Source of the DNA: Lineus longissimus
Lineage: Eukaryota > Nemertea > Pilidiophora > Heteronemertea > Lineidae
Assembly (NCBI RefSeq): GCF_910592395.1
Contig: NC_088319.1
Location: 3,534,001-3,598,000 of the forward strand
Direction: 5' to 3'
Length of the DNA: 64,000 bases
Both the position numbers and the translations under genes were made by a program. The first letter of the stretch is position 1, and each line of letters starts with the position of its first letter. Shown here one piece after another: positions 9,690 through 21,500 of the stretch. Below the pieces are notes generated by a model. That model saw only the letters and a program-made list of their open reading frames with translations, had not been told where the DNA came from and did no database searches.

Positions 9690-12600
9690 TTGGATGGCAG
9701 CGCTTACCTGTGATGGAAAACTCTGTATTACAATAAAAGTGCTGCAATACAGTGATCGGCGTCAGGGCGTGCTGCAATGATATGAACATGGTTATGTACT
9801 TGTCTCCTCTATCTTTTGTTTCGCATTATAGTATATCAGGGTGCAGTTTCCACAATGTGAATACTAATTAGCTCACTCATTAGGTCACTCTGAGTGTTTG
9901 GCACACCCCTCATTTACCCTCTTAAACACAGGCATTTGATCTTTATAAATGTCCTTAATTTGGGAAGCACTGGAACTTTTCACACGTTTTCTAGAAATCC
10001 AACCTTTCAGGAGGACCTTTGTCGGATAAATCAGGAAAAGTTAGATAAACCGTTAAGAAGTCGGAAGAAGCATCCTGGCTACTACTGTGCCGGGCAGTTT
10101 CTCTTGGAACAGGACGAACTCAAGAAACTGGGACCATAGCTGGGTTGAGACAGTGATTCGATCAGGGAGATATATGAATTATCATTTTTCTAAAAAGAAC
10201 AACCACCGCAAGCTCGTAACATTTCATCATTCATTTCGACACCACAAAGATTCACTTACATGTAGTAGAGTATTTCGTAAATTAGTCGACTTCGATTTGA
10301 CCACTTCCAGTACATAAATATTCCGTCACCTCCAAGATTCTATTTCAAACATTTTGCTGGAGGATTTCAACGTGTTTTCATCCGACAGCAACATGCCAAC
10401 TTTCGCGAAACCTCTCTGATGTCTTGTCGAAATTTCCTCCCACCAGCCACCACGTAAAGGTAAAAATTAATGGCATGATTACTTGCCCAAAGAATGCCGA
10501 TTGTTGCATTCTCAAGTGTATACCTCAGATTCCAATAGGGGTCGCTCATGTCGTACTTTGCCGCAACATCCGGTATTTCAACAACAAAATAATGCATCCG
10601 GAGCGGAAGTGTCGTCACAACATAAGCTGCAGAAATGAAGATCAACATCCGGGTTAAATGCGCTGTCTCCCTCAGGTGACGATCCTTTGAAATGGTGTTC
10701 CCGGACTGGTCCAATTTCAGCCGTTTTTTAGAGGCCTGTTTAACTGTGATTAATATTGCAATGTTGCAAATTGAGATGATGGTAAAAGGCAGGAATGTTC
10801 CAAACACAATGTAAAAGGTACTGGTGAGGACTTCGATGGCAGGCTGATTCGGAACCAATATAATTAATATATCGGATCCTGAAAAATATGGAGGCACAAA
10901 CTGCAGATCATTTCTATAAACCATTGTAAACAGCCAGAAAACTCCTGGATATAGAGTTACGGGTGGTAAGATCTGTTAGAAGTTTTTTATGTTGTGGAAT
11001 TGGTCTTTTCTGTGGTATCTGTTAGTCTATTCTTCGAAATGAATGTACCGGCAGTAACTTGTAAATTGGAGAGTTGATCCGATAGAAGCCAAGTGGGATT
11101 TTCCAAAGCAAAGTATCGCAACCGAGGACCGCTTGGTTTTAATTTGAGGGCAAAGGTTGATCATGTGCCCTTTAAGAATAAAACTTAACACTTTGCTGTT
11201 GGTCCTTTTAGTTTTCTTATAATCATAACCACTCGGATAGATCTCGATGTACACGTGTTCGTCTAAAACTGTTTGCGGACGCTTCGTGTTTTGGTCAGCC
11301 TTTTCTGTATTAATCCTTCGAGTGGTGTTGATTAGACAACGAAAGAACGCCAGTCATACATACCTGTAGTTTCATCCTTAATGTACTGAAAGGTAAAGAA
11401 AAAATTTAAGTTCAAAACAGTAATGACGATAAAACTGACGACTACTATTCGTTTAGTCCTAGCTGGATCACATAGACGGCGCGCGGCCAATGGAAATCTC
11501 ACAGCAATCAAGCGGTCACATGACATCATGGCGAGGAAGGTCCCGGATGCCATTGCGAATGTGTACTCAAAATACCACGCGATTCTGAAAAAAAACAAAC
11601 AAAAAACAGCAGTGAATATCTGTTATAGAAAAGTACCTTGGGGTATACCTTGGCATGCTTGTTATCGATTCGAATTATTTATTGATTAGAAATTTTGACA
11701 AGAATTCATCTTGATGGCCAGGAGGAGGCAGAGATTATGAGTTGATGCGCTTTTGCAAAAAAGATCGCCTAACTTTTCACATTTCTCGAAATCTAGCTGG
11801 TGATGACCCATTTTACTCCTTGTTATGGATTACATCGAGGGCCCCAGGTCAAGTTTGAATGGAATCCTCAGGTCACTTCAAGTTTAAATGATCAGGGCCT
11901 GGTAGTTCTGTGTTTCTCTCTGTGACTTAATCGAAGAAGATGAAACTTCCACCAATGAAATGAAGTTTTCGCTTTCTATGTTTCGTCTTTTAAAAGGGGA
12001 GGGGGGGGGGCAAGAAGCGAATAATAACCTTAACCAATATTGAGAAACTCTCTTACTTGAATATATACTCCCTCGGAAGAAACAGTTCTGTCTCGTCGAT
12101 GCCGTAGTAGGTTAGCGGCAACTGCCAACCAAACTGCAATAAAACACATGCGTCACAGATAGATAGAGCTAGCATGTAGACACACATTGACACCTGCTGG
12201 TTCTGCGCATGCACAGCGACGAAGCCAGAAATTATGTTTCCTGGAATTCCAAGTACGACGACAACAACCCACACATACTGTGTCATTATTTGGAGGGCAA
12301 ATTCTAGATTCTGGATCGTCCGATCAGGTGATGCTTCAGATGTTTGCAGCTCCAATTCCTCTGTTGTCATGGTTGTATCAGTTGTAGTCGCTCAGTTATC
12401 GAAAATATACATAGGAAATAGGAAATAAACACACAGATATGCACCCAGTAGAGGTTTTTGGTAAAATGAAGAATGAAACTCAAATGGTTTTTGAGATAGT
12501 GAAAACCCTAAGAGCTTTACTGAAAAACCTCTGCGAGGTGCATCTCTTGTATTGGCCGAAAAACCCTTAATGGTTTTTCAAAAGCTCCAAAATCCCTTTT

Positions 12601-13385
12601 CTAAGACAGCGCACTTTTGTAGTAAACGGCAAGTGGTATAAAAGGCAGATTTTTCAAGCCGTACAAAGAGCCGCGAGCGACAAATACCAGGTATGAAATG
12701 TATTTTATCGACGATGACTCTTTTTAACGAATTCCCCGATTCCACCAACATCTCAGTGATTTACGAGTATCAGGTCAATGAATTAGCAGTACATGACTAG
12801 TCGATGAGTACTTCAGACTCTGTCATACTGTAGATTGAGAGATATGTCTGTTGATATAATCCACGATTCAAGAATCTTATAGCGAAATATGCAAACTGCA
12901 TTCAGATTCACACATCGACATCTTTCAGAGCAATAAAAATGGACTCTTTCCATGCCACGAAAATCCAGTTGTCTCTGCGTACTAAGCCAGTTGAAATGTG
13001 TTGTATGAATTTGTAGCCTTACTTTACTGTATATACAAATTAGGTGGTACACTCACCACAGTGCATCCTCCGTGGGTATTTGCAAATGCCGCTTATGAAA
13101 AGAGGTCTGGTGAAATGACGGTGAGTAATTCTACAATGTATCAATTTCACGATGCTGGTGTTAACATTATATGAGTATAGTGTCAAGTATCGCTGCATGG
13201 CAAAAAAGGTACTTCAGTTCAACTCAGGATCAGGATTGTGACCAGTTCACATTTAGGTGCTGCACAACACTAGATTATCCTCAGGATACGCTTAACTAAT
13301 GCTCTCACGGTGTCAACCAAAGCAGGTCAACTATGACACCAGCTGCCCTGCAGGGCTGTGTAACATTACTATTTGTGATCACACT
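9690..13385. repeat. Segmental duplication, copy 2 (carries GPCR3)
   Basis: Same-orientation counterpart of 2470-6850. It lacks the tRNA-like pair and the 28-bp tandem. The two copies stay alignable in introns and flanks but with scattered indels, so the event is not brand new. Confidence 0.88.
10367..12370 (-). CDS. Rhodopsin-class GPCR, three exons (GPCR3, paralogue of GPCR2)
   Basis: Exons 12057-12370, 11364-11584 and 10367-10878 have lengths (314, 221, 512 nt) and phases identical to GPCR2, giving 348 residues. TM3 reads CDRLIAVR (DRL instead of DRF). TM7 keeps NFYLY and the tail keeps the CCC cluster. Exon 1 is almost identical to that of GPCR2. All three frames are open, splice sites are conserved and substitutions are mostly conservative, so both copies look functional. 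The polypyrimidine tract before exon 2 is a T-run here. Confidence 0.82.
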
Positions 13386-13924
13386 ATCGGGCAGAGACAT
13401 GTATTCATCCATGGCTGGAAGTGTGGTACAGTCACATAGCGCTTATCAAAATGTCAAGTTGTGGAAAATAAATGGCTGGAATGGATCAAAATGAAATTAA
13501 TTCTCAATCTGTGGTTGATTCTATATCTACAGAGTCAAGCCATCACAGAAATATGCTTTTTGATAATATGTTTTTTCAAATGTGGTCACACTGGTCAGTT
13601 TAGAACTTGTATTTTAACAGGGCAATTTGAATGCACGAGTGTCGATGTGACGGATATGCTGTGCAGAAGTCATTTTTTTCTCAGGCAATTGGTTATGGAA
13701 TGTTGTAAATGTTATTATGAGATTGGTACAGGGTTCTTCTTAACACATATGAAATTTGGTGAGGATTGATTTGCCCTAGGGATACTTTTTTTACCAAAAC
13801 CTATCAACATCAATGTACACGTAATGTACACAGTGCCTAGTACAGGGCGCTGGCCGAAATGAGTTCATGACCCATAAATACATTGAATGGCTCTCAGCTA
13901 GCTGCTGAGTCTGTGTTCAGTTCG
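13386..13924. other. Intergenic, nothing recognised
   Basis: An open frame of about 100 codons at 13461-13769 (plus) has no domain, no counterpart in the duplicated region, and a composition like its flanks. I do not call it a gene. Confidence 0.4.
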
Positions 13925-14290
13925 TTGCCCTAGACATGACCGACGAACAATCCATAAGGCCTACAATTGGTACACAAGAGCAATACTCGCCTTGAGAGGC
14001 GTTGTAAGGAACGAAATCGCCAAAGTCTTAGATCAGGATGTGCGATGTTTCTTGAGGTTCCTCGGTTCAAGTGCCAGACTCTTGGTGGTCGTTCCTTCAC
14101 GGTAGCTGGTCCAAAACTGTAGAACCAGCTGCCGCAAAAGCTCCGTAACATTGATTCCTTCCAGACTATCTAGTCCCTTCTAAAGGCCCATCTTTTTGCA
14201 GTTGCCTTTGCGGAAAAAAGCGCACCAGAATACCCACTCGCTGAGTAATTGGAGCGCTCTACAAAAGCCAACATTGATTGATTGATTGAA
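13925..14290 (+). mobile_element. Decayed LINE 3' end
   Basis: Plus-strand translation across stops and shifts recovers GGRSFTVAGPKL, NQLPQKLRNIDSF and LLKAHLF, the terminal block of CR1/Jockey-type LINE ORF2, with at least two in-frame stops. It ends in a (TTGA)n run (about 14273-14288), a LINE tail different from that of the 7.8-8.9 kb element, so this is a second family. Dead fragment. Confidence 0.7.
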
Positions 14291-14483
14291 ATCAGCGCCT
14301 CTAGTGTCAAGAGTGCCTTCGACATGGTCAAAGGGCTCGATCGAATGAAGTTTTTTCACCAAATTTGCATATCTCTAAGTTCGTTTGAGTGATGAAAACA
14401 TGTGTTTAACCATATGCCTAGCAACAGTTCAAGATCAACAGTTCAATCTATTTTAGACGCTGAATAAGGAGGAAAACGATCAC

Positions 14484-14545
14484 AAAAAGTGGAGAATAAT
14501 TGGTCACATGGCACATCATGTGACCAAATATTCTCCATTTTTTCT
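14484..14545. repeat. Short palindrome, arms about 27 bp
   Basis: aaaagtggagaataa...ggtcacatg is followed after six bases by catgtgacc...ttctccatttttt, nearly its reverse complement. It would fold into a stable hairpin. It lies downstream of the gene A polyadenylation signal; its role is unknown. Confidence 0.75.
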
Positions 14546-14767
14546 TTGTTACAACAACTCTAAGACGGATAATTTAGAACCGTTGATGTGATCATGTGTT
14601 GAATATATACTTTCATTGCTCAAGTATAGTTAGGTTTTTTATTCCTCCAAATAAGAGAGTTTTGTGTACATCAGTGTGCACGAGACGTACATTTTACATA
14701 TGCAAACATATAAAACAAATCAAGTTATATGAATATTAGAGTTTGCCTAATTAATGTACACACAAGT

Positions 14768-14773
14768 TTTATT
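14768..14773 (-). promoter_or_regulatory. Candidate polyadenylation signal, gene A
   Basis: AATAAA on the minus strand about 0.8 kb after the gene A stop. The surrounding stretch (tttattcactacta and the following 80 bp) is related to 63451 onwards, the 3' region of the next array copy, which supports it being part of a conserved 3' end. Confidence 0.45.
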
Positions 14774-14897
14774 CACTACTATAGATGACAAGTATACACA
14801 ACTGATGATTTTGAACACGATTTTTCTTGAATATGTAAATTGATATACTGAATGGGAAAACGTATTGGCTAACATACCAATTACTGCTATCTTAGTA

Positions 14898-15074
14898 CAG
14901 TGGAACTTTCCTTAGTGGACAGCTCTCTATCAAGGACAACCTCTCTATTATGGACACTAGTTTAAGTCTCAAATTGGTTGCTACCATTAAATTTGACCTA
15001 TCTAATCCGGACACCTCCCTATTTAGGACAGTATTTGTCAGTCCCAAAAGTGTCCTTAATTGAGATGTTCTACC
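14898..15074. mobile_element. Pogo/Tigger-like MITE (short)
   Basis: Starts CAGTGGAAC after TA and ends near ggttctac-like sequence, with internal repeats of the form tattaaggaca and tagtggaca. It is the same family as 35953-36113, 48724-48884 and 53286-53462. The right terminus is degraded here. Confidence 0.65.
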
Positions 15075-15596
15075 TCATTTGACAAATATTTACTCCATGT
15101 ACACATTTCGTATTTTGAATAATGCGTATTCCTCAACGAAACAAAAGGGGGAGAACAAACATGAAGCAGTATGTATGTGTGTGCAAATGGATTGCATTCC
15201 TTTGAATACCGAAGTTGTTTTTGCGACGACCTCCTCATCATCTGCTGTAAGCTGCTCGAAGTCCTGGTACTACATTTTCAGTTGAAACCAATTGAAAGAA
15301 AGGAAGACATAATAAGCCATTTTCGTCCACTTCAAGACACAGAGTTCGATTTTTCGGCTTGAGCATGATTATATGTCATGCTTCTTAATGTCTATACACC
15401 ATGCTGATGAAGTAGGAACACGAACAATGTATACAGGTCTACATCCCATGAAAAATGTATCATCTGAGAGTTATCTGCTGGGGAAGCACTTTTGTTGACC
15501 TCTTGAATCAAGGTAACAGAAGGCTTTTTATCTATTTTCAGTGTGACCGACACAAACCGCTTTAAAGTGACAGCTTCACTTCTCCATGTTCTGGCT

Positions 15597-18500
15597 TCAT
15601 GCTGATGGCTTCAATTCAGCATACGTCTGGTTGGCGGTCACATCAGGCTGTAAAGGAGGATAATAATCTAATGTCAAAATGACTCTAGAAACCCATAGCT
15701 TCGCGTCAACTAGTTTGTCTGACATCTTGGTAGTTCAGAGAATCATGGAATTCAAAGATTTAAAACCCATTGGGCAAATAAAAGTGCAGCTGTGTCCTGC
15801 AATGGAAGTGCTAGAAGTAAGACAATTAAAGGACAAATACGGCAAAGATTTGCAGATAATAAATTGAAAAAAAATGTATAGGCAGAAATATTCAAATTTG
15901 TATAGATTGTTATTTGAAAGAACATATTGCTAAGGCTCAGTGTTGAAGTGGCTGTCATTGTCTTACCTTGATGTCCAAGGCGGCATATTGATTTTCCATT
16001 TCATCATACGGATTTTCTTCTCCAGCTAAAAAGAGTCATGAAGGTGAGAATCTTATCTTTTTTTAAAAACTCTTTCTGAAGCATGATCGGGTATACACTT
16101 AGGAAACGGCCATCCAAAACCGCCCGCCAAGTTCTGGAACCCGTAGGGAAGGAATCGATTTTTTTCCTAATCAATTGCATAAGTATTACTTCCGCCTTCA
16201 TACAACATTGCGACTCCGTGAACCACTGATGATGCAACTTTTTAAATAAGCTCCAGTATCGCGTCAGGGACTTACATTAGTAAGCATTTGCAAAACGCTG
16301 AAAGCGTGTTGCGCACATTTAGTTATGCTTGCCATGACCGCCCTCAATACAACAGCTCAGACTGACGTTTACACGCCTGATAGTGGTACTTGCCTGTGGG
16401 ACCTCCAGGTTTCTTTCCTTCGCTGCTCTCACTCGTACTCTGCCTGGTCTCATTGATATCCTTCACCAATTTACGTATCAAGGCCTCCTGAGCCAAGGGC
16501 TTGATATGCATGATCGGGTATACACCGAGGAAACGGCCATCCAAAACCGCCCGCCAAGTTCTCGAACCCGGGAAGGAATCGATTTTTTTTCTGAAACCTT
16601 GTTGCGCACATTTAGTTATGCTTGCCGTGACCGCCCTCAATACAACAACCCAGACTGACGTTTGCACGCCTGATAGTGGTACTTGCCTGTGGGACCTCCA
16701 GGTTTCTTTCCTTCGCTACTCTCACTCGTACTCTGCCTGATATCATTGATATCCTTCACCAATTTACGTATCAAGGCCTCCTGAGCCAAGGGCTCAATTT
16801 TCATTTTTTCTATGTCCTCTCGCTGTAGTATGAGGAAGAATCGTGCATCGTTGAACCCGTTCTTAGCTAGGCATTCGTAAGTTGATTCTGTCACGTATTT
16901 TGATAGGAGCCACTGTTTGAAATCTTCGACTGACATATCTGAAAGAATTCTCAAAGTTTGTAGCAATACTAAAAATGATAAAGAAATTCAGCTGAAGATT
17001 TTATGAGAAATATGATACCGCGTTTGCGACTGGTGCAATAAATTAGTGCACACGGTTTTGCCTGTATTGTAACTTGACAATTCTGCTGTTAATTCTACGT
17101 TGAATTTCCTAAACTGTTGATGAGCCCGTCGTTATGTTTCGTAATACAACGGCAAGGGGGTGGGGGTAGTATGCTCACGACAAAATAAGATAATGATAAA
17201 AAAAAATTCATGACATTCACCGACCTTCGACTTTCCGACCAGCATCTTCGCCACTTGGCTTCTCGGTCAGATTTGTATCGTCGTAAATCACTTCTGAAAC
17301 AATATTGACCAAAAGGCGTCTGTTTAAAATGCAATATATCGGAAATCCGGGGATCGCTCCGTTCAACTTGAGCTTGCACATGCTGCATTTTAAATAAAGT
17401 AAAACTCGGACGAAAGGAGTATACGTACATGTACGTTAAGGCAGGTGTCTAGTACGTACAGTACCAGTACTTGTATTTGGTTAAAAAAGGTAAATGCTTA
17501 CCTTTAACAGAAACCTGTTTAGGACCATTCACATAAACCGGCCCAGGTTGAATATCGTCACCTAGTATGGGGAGGGGTAGAGGAAATGTTAGCATTGTAC
17601 GCATGGCTATCACTACTTACTTGTACATTGCACACCGCTAATGAACAAAATCAGCAAATCCACACTATGTGATGCTATTTTTAGGGTTGACCATGGACAC
17701 TACTATTTTGAAGAGAACTTGAAATCCTAAAGCAATCAGAACGTCTTCAAAATTAAGTGAATGTCGGAGACTGTTCTCTGGGACAGGCGCCTCCCTTGAC
17801 ATTGGCATTCACTTCGTTTTTAAAGAGTTCTAATTGCTTCGTCAGCAATTAAAGTTGCAGCCATAGAGGCGGCGCATTTGTCATCCCTCAGTCTTATCGA
17901 CTGGTCAGAATGGTTTAAGGCAATCACAGCTATCAAGAAAAAAGTACATTCATGTCAAAGCATATGTCAGCAGCCTTCAATAACATATACCAATCATTTA
18001 TCTACATTTAATATAATCCCGCTACCTTTATAGTACCCAGCTTTATATATTCTTTATGAACTAAAATATTTACCTTCAAATGACCTGTTGACGACGTTCA
18101 TGTAAACAGGGTCGTGAAAAACGGATTTAGGTTGGGGAGTGCCAGTTCTCACATCATCCGCTTTCGATCCCTCAGGTTTATTTCGACCTAAACAGAAGGC
18201 AATGAGGTTGAACCAGTCAAAGAAGTTTTGAGTTGAGCGTATTATCAGGGCTGACCTGATGATATGCAAAGATAAATTAACCAAACTATTTGTAAGTAAA
18301 CAATGCCAACATATCACGCTAATTTCTTCGGTTTTTTCATCAGGTTGGTATCAAAATGCATTTATTTTCTTATATAAAACCTACCAGCGAGGCATGCCAT
18401 GTTCCTCCTATGTAGAACGACAACCACGACCATGACCACAGCTATAACTATGACGACGGCTACAACCACACCAGCTATCATGCCACCATCAGGACTACTT

Positions 18501-21500
18501 CCAGCAGGCACGGTAGTTGGTTGTCCAACATTATCAGGAAGCACAGGACTTCTTCCAGCAGACACGGTCGTGCTTTGTCCAGCATTCTCAGGGAGCACAG
18601 GTCCAGAAGTATAAATAACATCATCCCCATCATAGAAATCCAAATAGAAAACATAAGTCGTTGTCGCATGTGTCACATGAATTGTGTAGTTTGTTCTTGC
18701 AGGATCTTGGATAGGGACGAAAGACCTGTTACATCCTGTCGTGTTTGGCGCCTACCCTGGCAAGCAGAACTTGAACTCAAACTTGGTGTATGGCTCCTTC
18801 AGAGACGCCGAGAACACCACGGTCACCAATTTTTCTTTCCGAATGAGCGTATATGTGGGGATACTCGGAAGAGCTGAAAAGAACACATGCAGCGTTTAAG
18901 AAGAATACATAAAACAATTTACAGTTTGTTAAGGTCAAATAACGGAAGGAGGAAAGTGATATTGACTTTCGTTATGGTACATATTTGCGGCATTTCACCT
19001 TGATTGCAGTATTTGACTGCTTCAAAGCATGGTTTGTTCATTTGATTCTGCTGTGATTGTAATCTTGAGAAAGACAACTGCAAGAGTAAGCCAGCCCTAA
19101 TGATAGTTGACAAAAGAAGTTGTCGCCTAGCAGCCTACCAAAAGCGTCTGGTGAGATAAATTGCGTGGCCTTTGCAGTTATACCAAATCAGTAGATGTTG
19201 TTCATTAGACTAAGTACTGTTGATCAAAATCCAGTTGGTTTTCAGGGGATTTCCCGTTGCCGCTAGTGGCTGTGACCCACCCCAAATGGCACCCTCATAA
19301 AATCACCAAAGACAAAATGAAAGATACCTTTGCACATGGAAGTTAAAACTGTGGCCTCAATGCAAATAGTGTATACATGTATTTTGAACAGGTCATATCC
19401 ATTCATATTCATGGAATCGACAAGTGTGAAGAACTATTCCTTTGAGGATGGCTAACGGACCCGTCTCCAATGTGTTGTGCCACCTGAGATTAGAGTGCGG
19501 AGATGATTGGGAGAAAACAACTTGCCTGGCCGAAGTAGCTCAAAGACAAAGTATGAAACTCCAGCTGAGTTAGTCACTTTGACGATGTAGTTCCCATAGT
19601 CTTGAGTCCCTACAGATCCCTTGCTCAGTGTGTTTGTCCCATTTTCGTCCGCGGGGATGAAGTTTTCCCCAGTTGCCATCTTGTGATTTGGGTGATACCA
19701 CGTAACATCAGTTGGTCGAGGGTTGGCGATGACGTGGAGTGTAAACCTGACTGGTCGTGATGGTTTGCTTTCAACGGTGAAGAGTCTCGGCAGACTGGGA
19801 TCCCATTTTGCTTTGTCTGCAGGCGTATGAAACGGGAAAGTGAGAACAACTGGGGGATCTTACACGTAAACATGAAACATGCTGAAGAACGTCAGCCATT
19901 TAGGATACAGCTGATTTGTGCTATCGTTACACAAGGCGTTAAACTAAGGGATGCATTATAAATGTATTTGAAACGCTGGGGGCGTCGGTTTAAATGATGA
20001 AAAAGCAGCAGTCGAGGTGTAGGACCCAGAAGCCCAAGGCCGGACCCTACAAACCCCGCAAGTTAGGGTTGCTTGGGGCAAAAAAGACAACAGTTAAGAT
20101 CGTCCGAGTTTTCACGACCTGCAGACAAGTAAGTTATGCTGTGGCTTGGTCCATAGAGCAAGCATTGCTCCTTTGTCAAACATGGTACAGTGGAACCCCG
20201 GTAACACGACCACCCAAGGGACTAAGCCGAAGTGGTCGTGTTACCGGGGTGGTCGCGTTAGTGAATTTAAGAATGATAAGTAGGTTTTCCCGCCAAAACA
20301 TCGTCCTGGCAGATATGCTGTGTGTACATTGACATGCATTAATGACTACGCCACCGGGTGATTCGATAATTTTGTGTGTATATTACGAATAAAAAATCAT
20401 TTTCTTGAGTGTTTTGCGTTTAATTTACAACTTATGTAAATGAGTAAATAAACTGACGAGAGCTAATTAGACCAAACATTACATTAAAACTTGAGCATGC
20501 TAATTAGAGCAAGCATGTTATTCACACCATCGGCAGCTGCCCTTCTTGATGTCAAGCTAATATTCCCGCTAACATTGAGAGAGGTGATGTGAGAAGATGT
20601 TGAGAATTCTTCCTGATGTCTTCCTGCTTTAACTTCAGCCAATTTGAACTGGTACTGATTAAATCATCTTTTTAAAAACGTATTTTATCAATATTACGAC
20701 GTAGTGAGCATTCTTTACTTTGAGTATTGGTACTCTTACTAATCAACATAATTTATTTGTCCTAAAAACTACGTGCGCATGCCTCTTGACATCATTTAAT
20801 ACTAAATCATGAAAACAAACCGTGAGTCGAAAAGAAAGTTTATTCTTCATTTTATTTGCGCTTACATTTGATCAAACTCACTCACACATCATTTATTTTC
20901 ATATGGATTCCCATGGTCATTGTGTTCGAGGTGCTAACTATCAACACGGATTTGCGAGAAGGTGCCAATTGATACGATGCGGTCATGGTTGATTACGGCA
21001 ATTAGGCCTCATGGTCGCGTTAGCGGGGTTAATTTGCAGTTTGGGACCGACCAAGCTGGTGGTCGCGGTTTGGGTACCGGGGTGGTCGTGTTAGCGAGGG
21101 CCAGTTAATGGGAATTAGAGAGAAAACCATTCGGGACCGGAGAATTTTGGTCGTGTTCGCGGGATGGTCGCGTTACTGAGGTGGTCGCCGACCGGGGTTC
21201 CACTGTATATACAAAATCAAAATAGCGTTAAATATCATGTTGATTAATTGGACAAAGAGGATGCTTACTTGTTAATTGACTGACAAGCTATTGGACTACA
21301 GAAAAAAGCATATACAATGATGGCTTGAAGTATCTAAAATATTTTAGGCAAATTCTTAATACTCACAAAAAACATTAATCTTCGCAGATGCATCGGCTAT
21401 GCCCCCTGGCGAATAGTTAACCACTCGACAATGATAGTCCCCAGCCTCCGTGTATTGTATAGATAGTATTCTGTATTCTCTTGAAGTCAAATCAGGTATC

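Noticed and set aside
13461-13769. About 100-codon plus-strand frame
   Set aside because: No recognisable domain, no second copy, and no splice or context support.
17095-17430. 111-codon minus-strand frame in gene A
   Set aside because: Spans the YDDT exon in the wrong frame and flanking intron; only 17225-17293 in the correct phase is kept.
18399-18877. Plus-strand frames rich in Thr and Arg opposite the gene A membrane exon
   Set aside because: Shadow of the minus-strand Val-rich helix (GTN codons read in reverse give ACN-type repeats).
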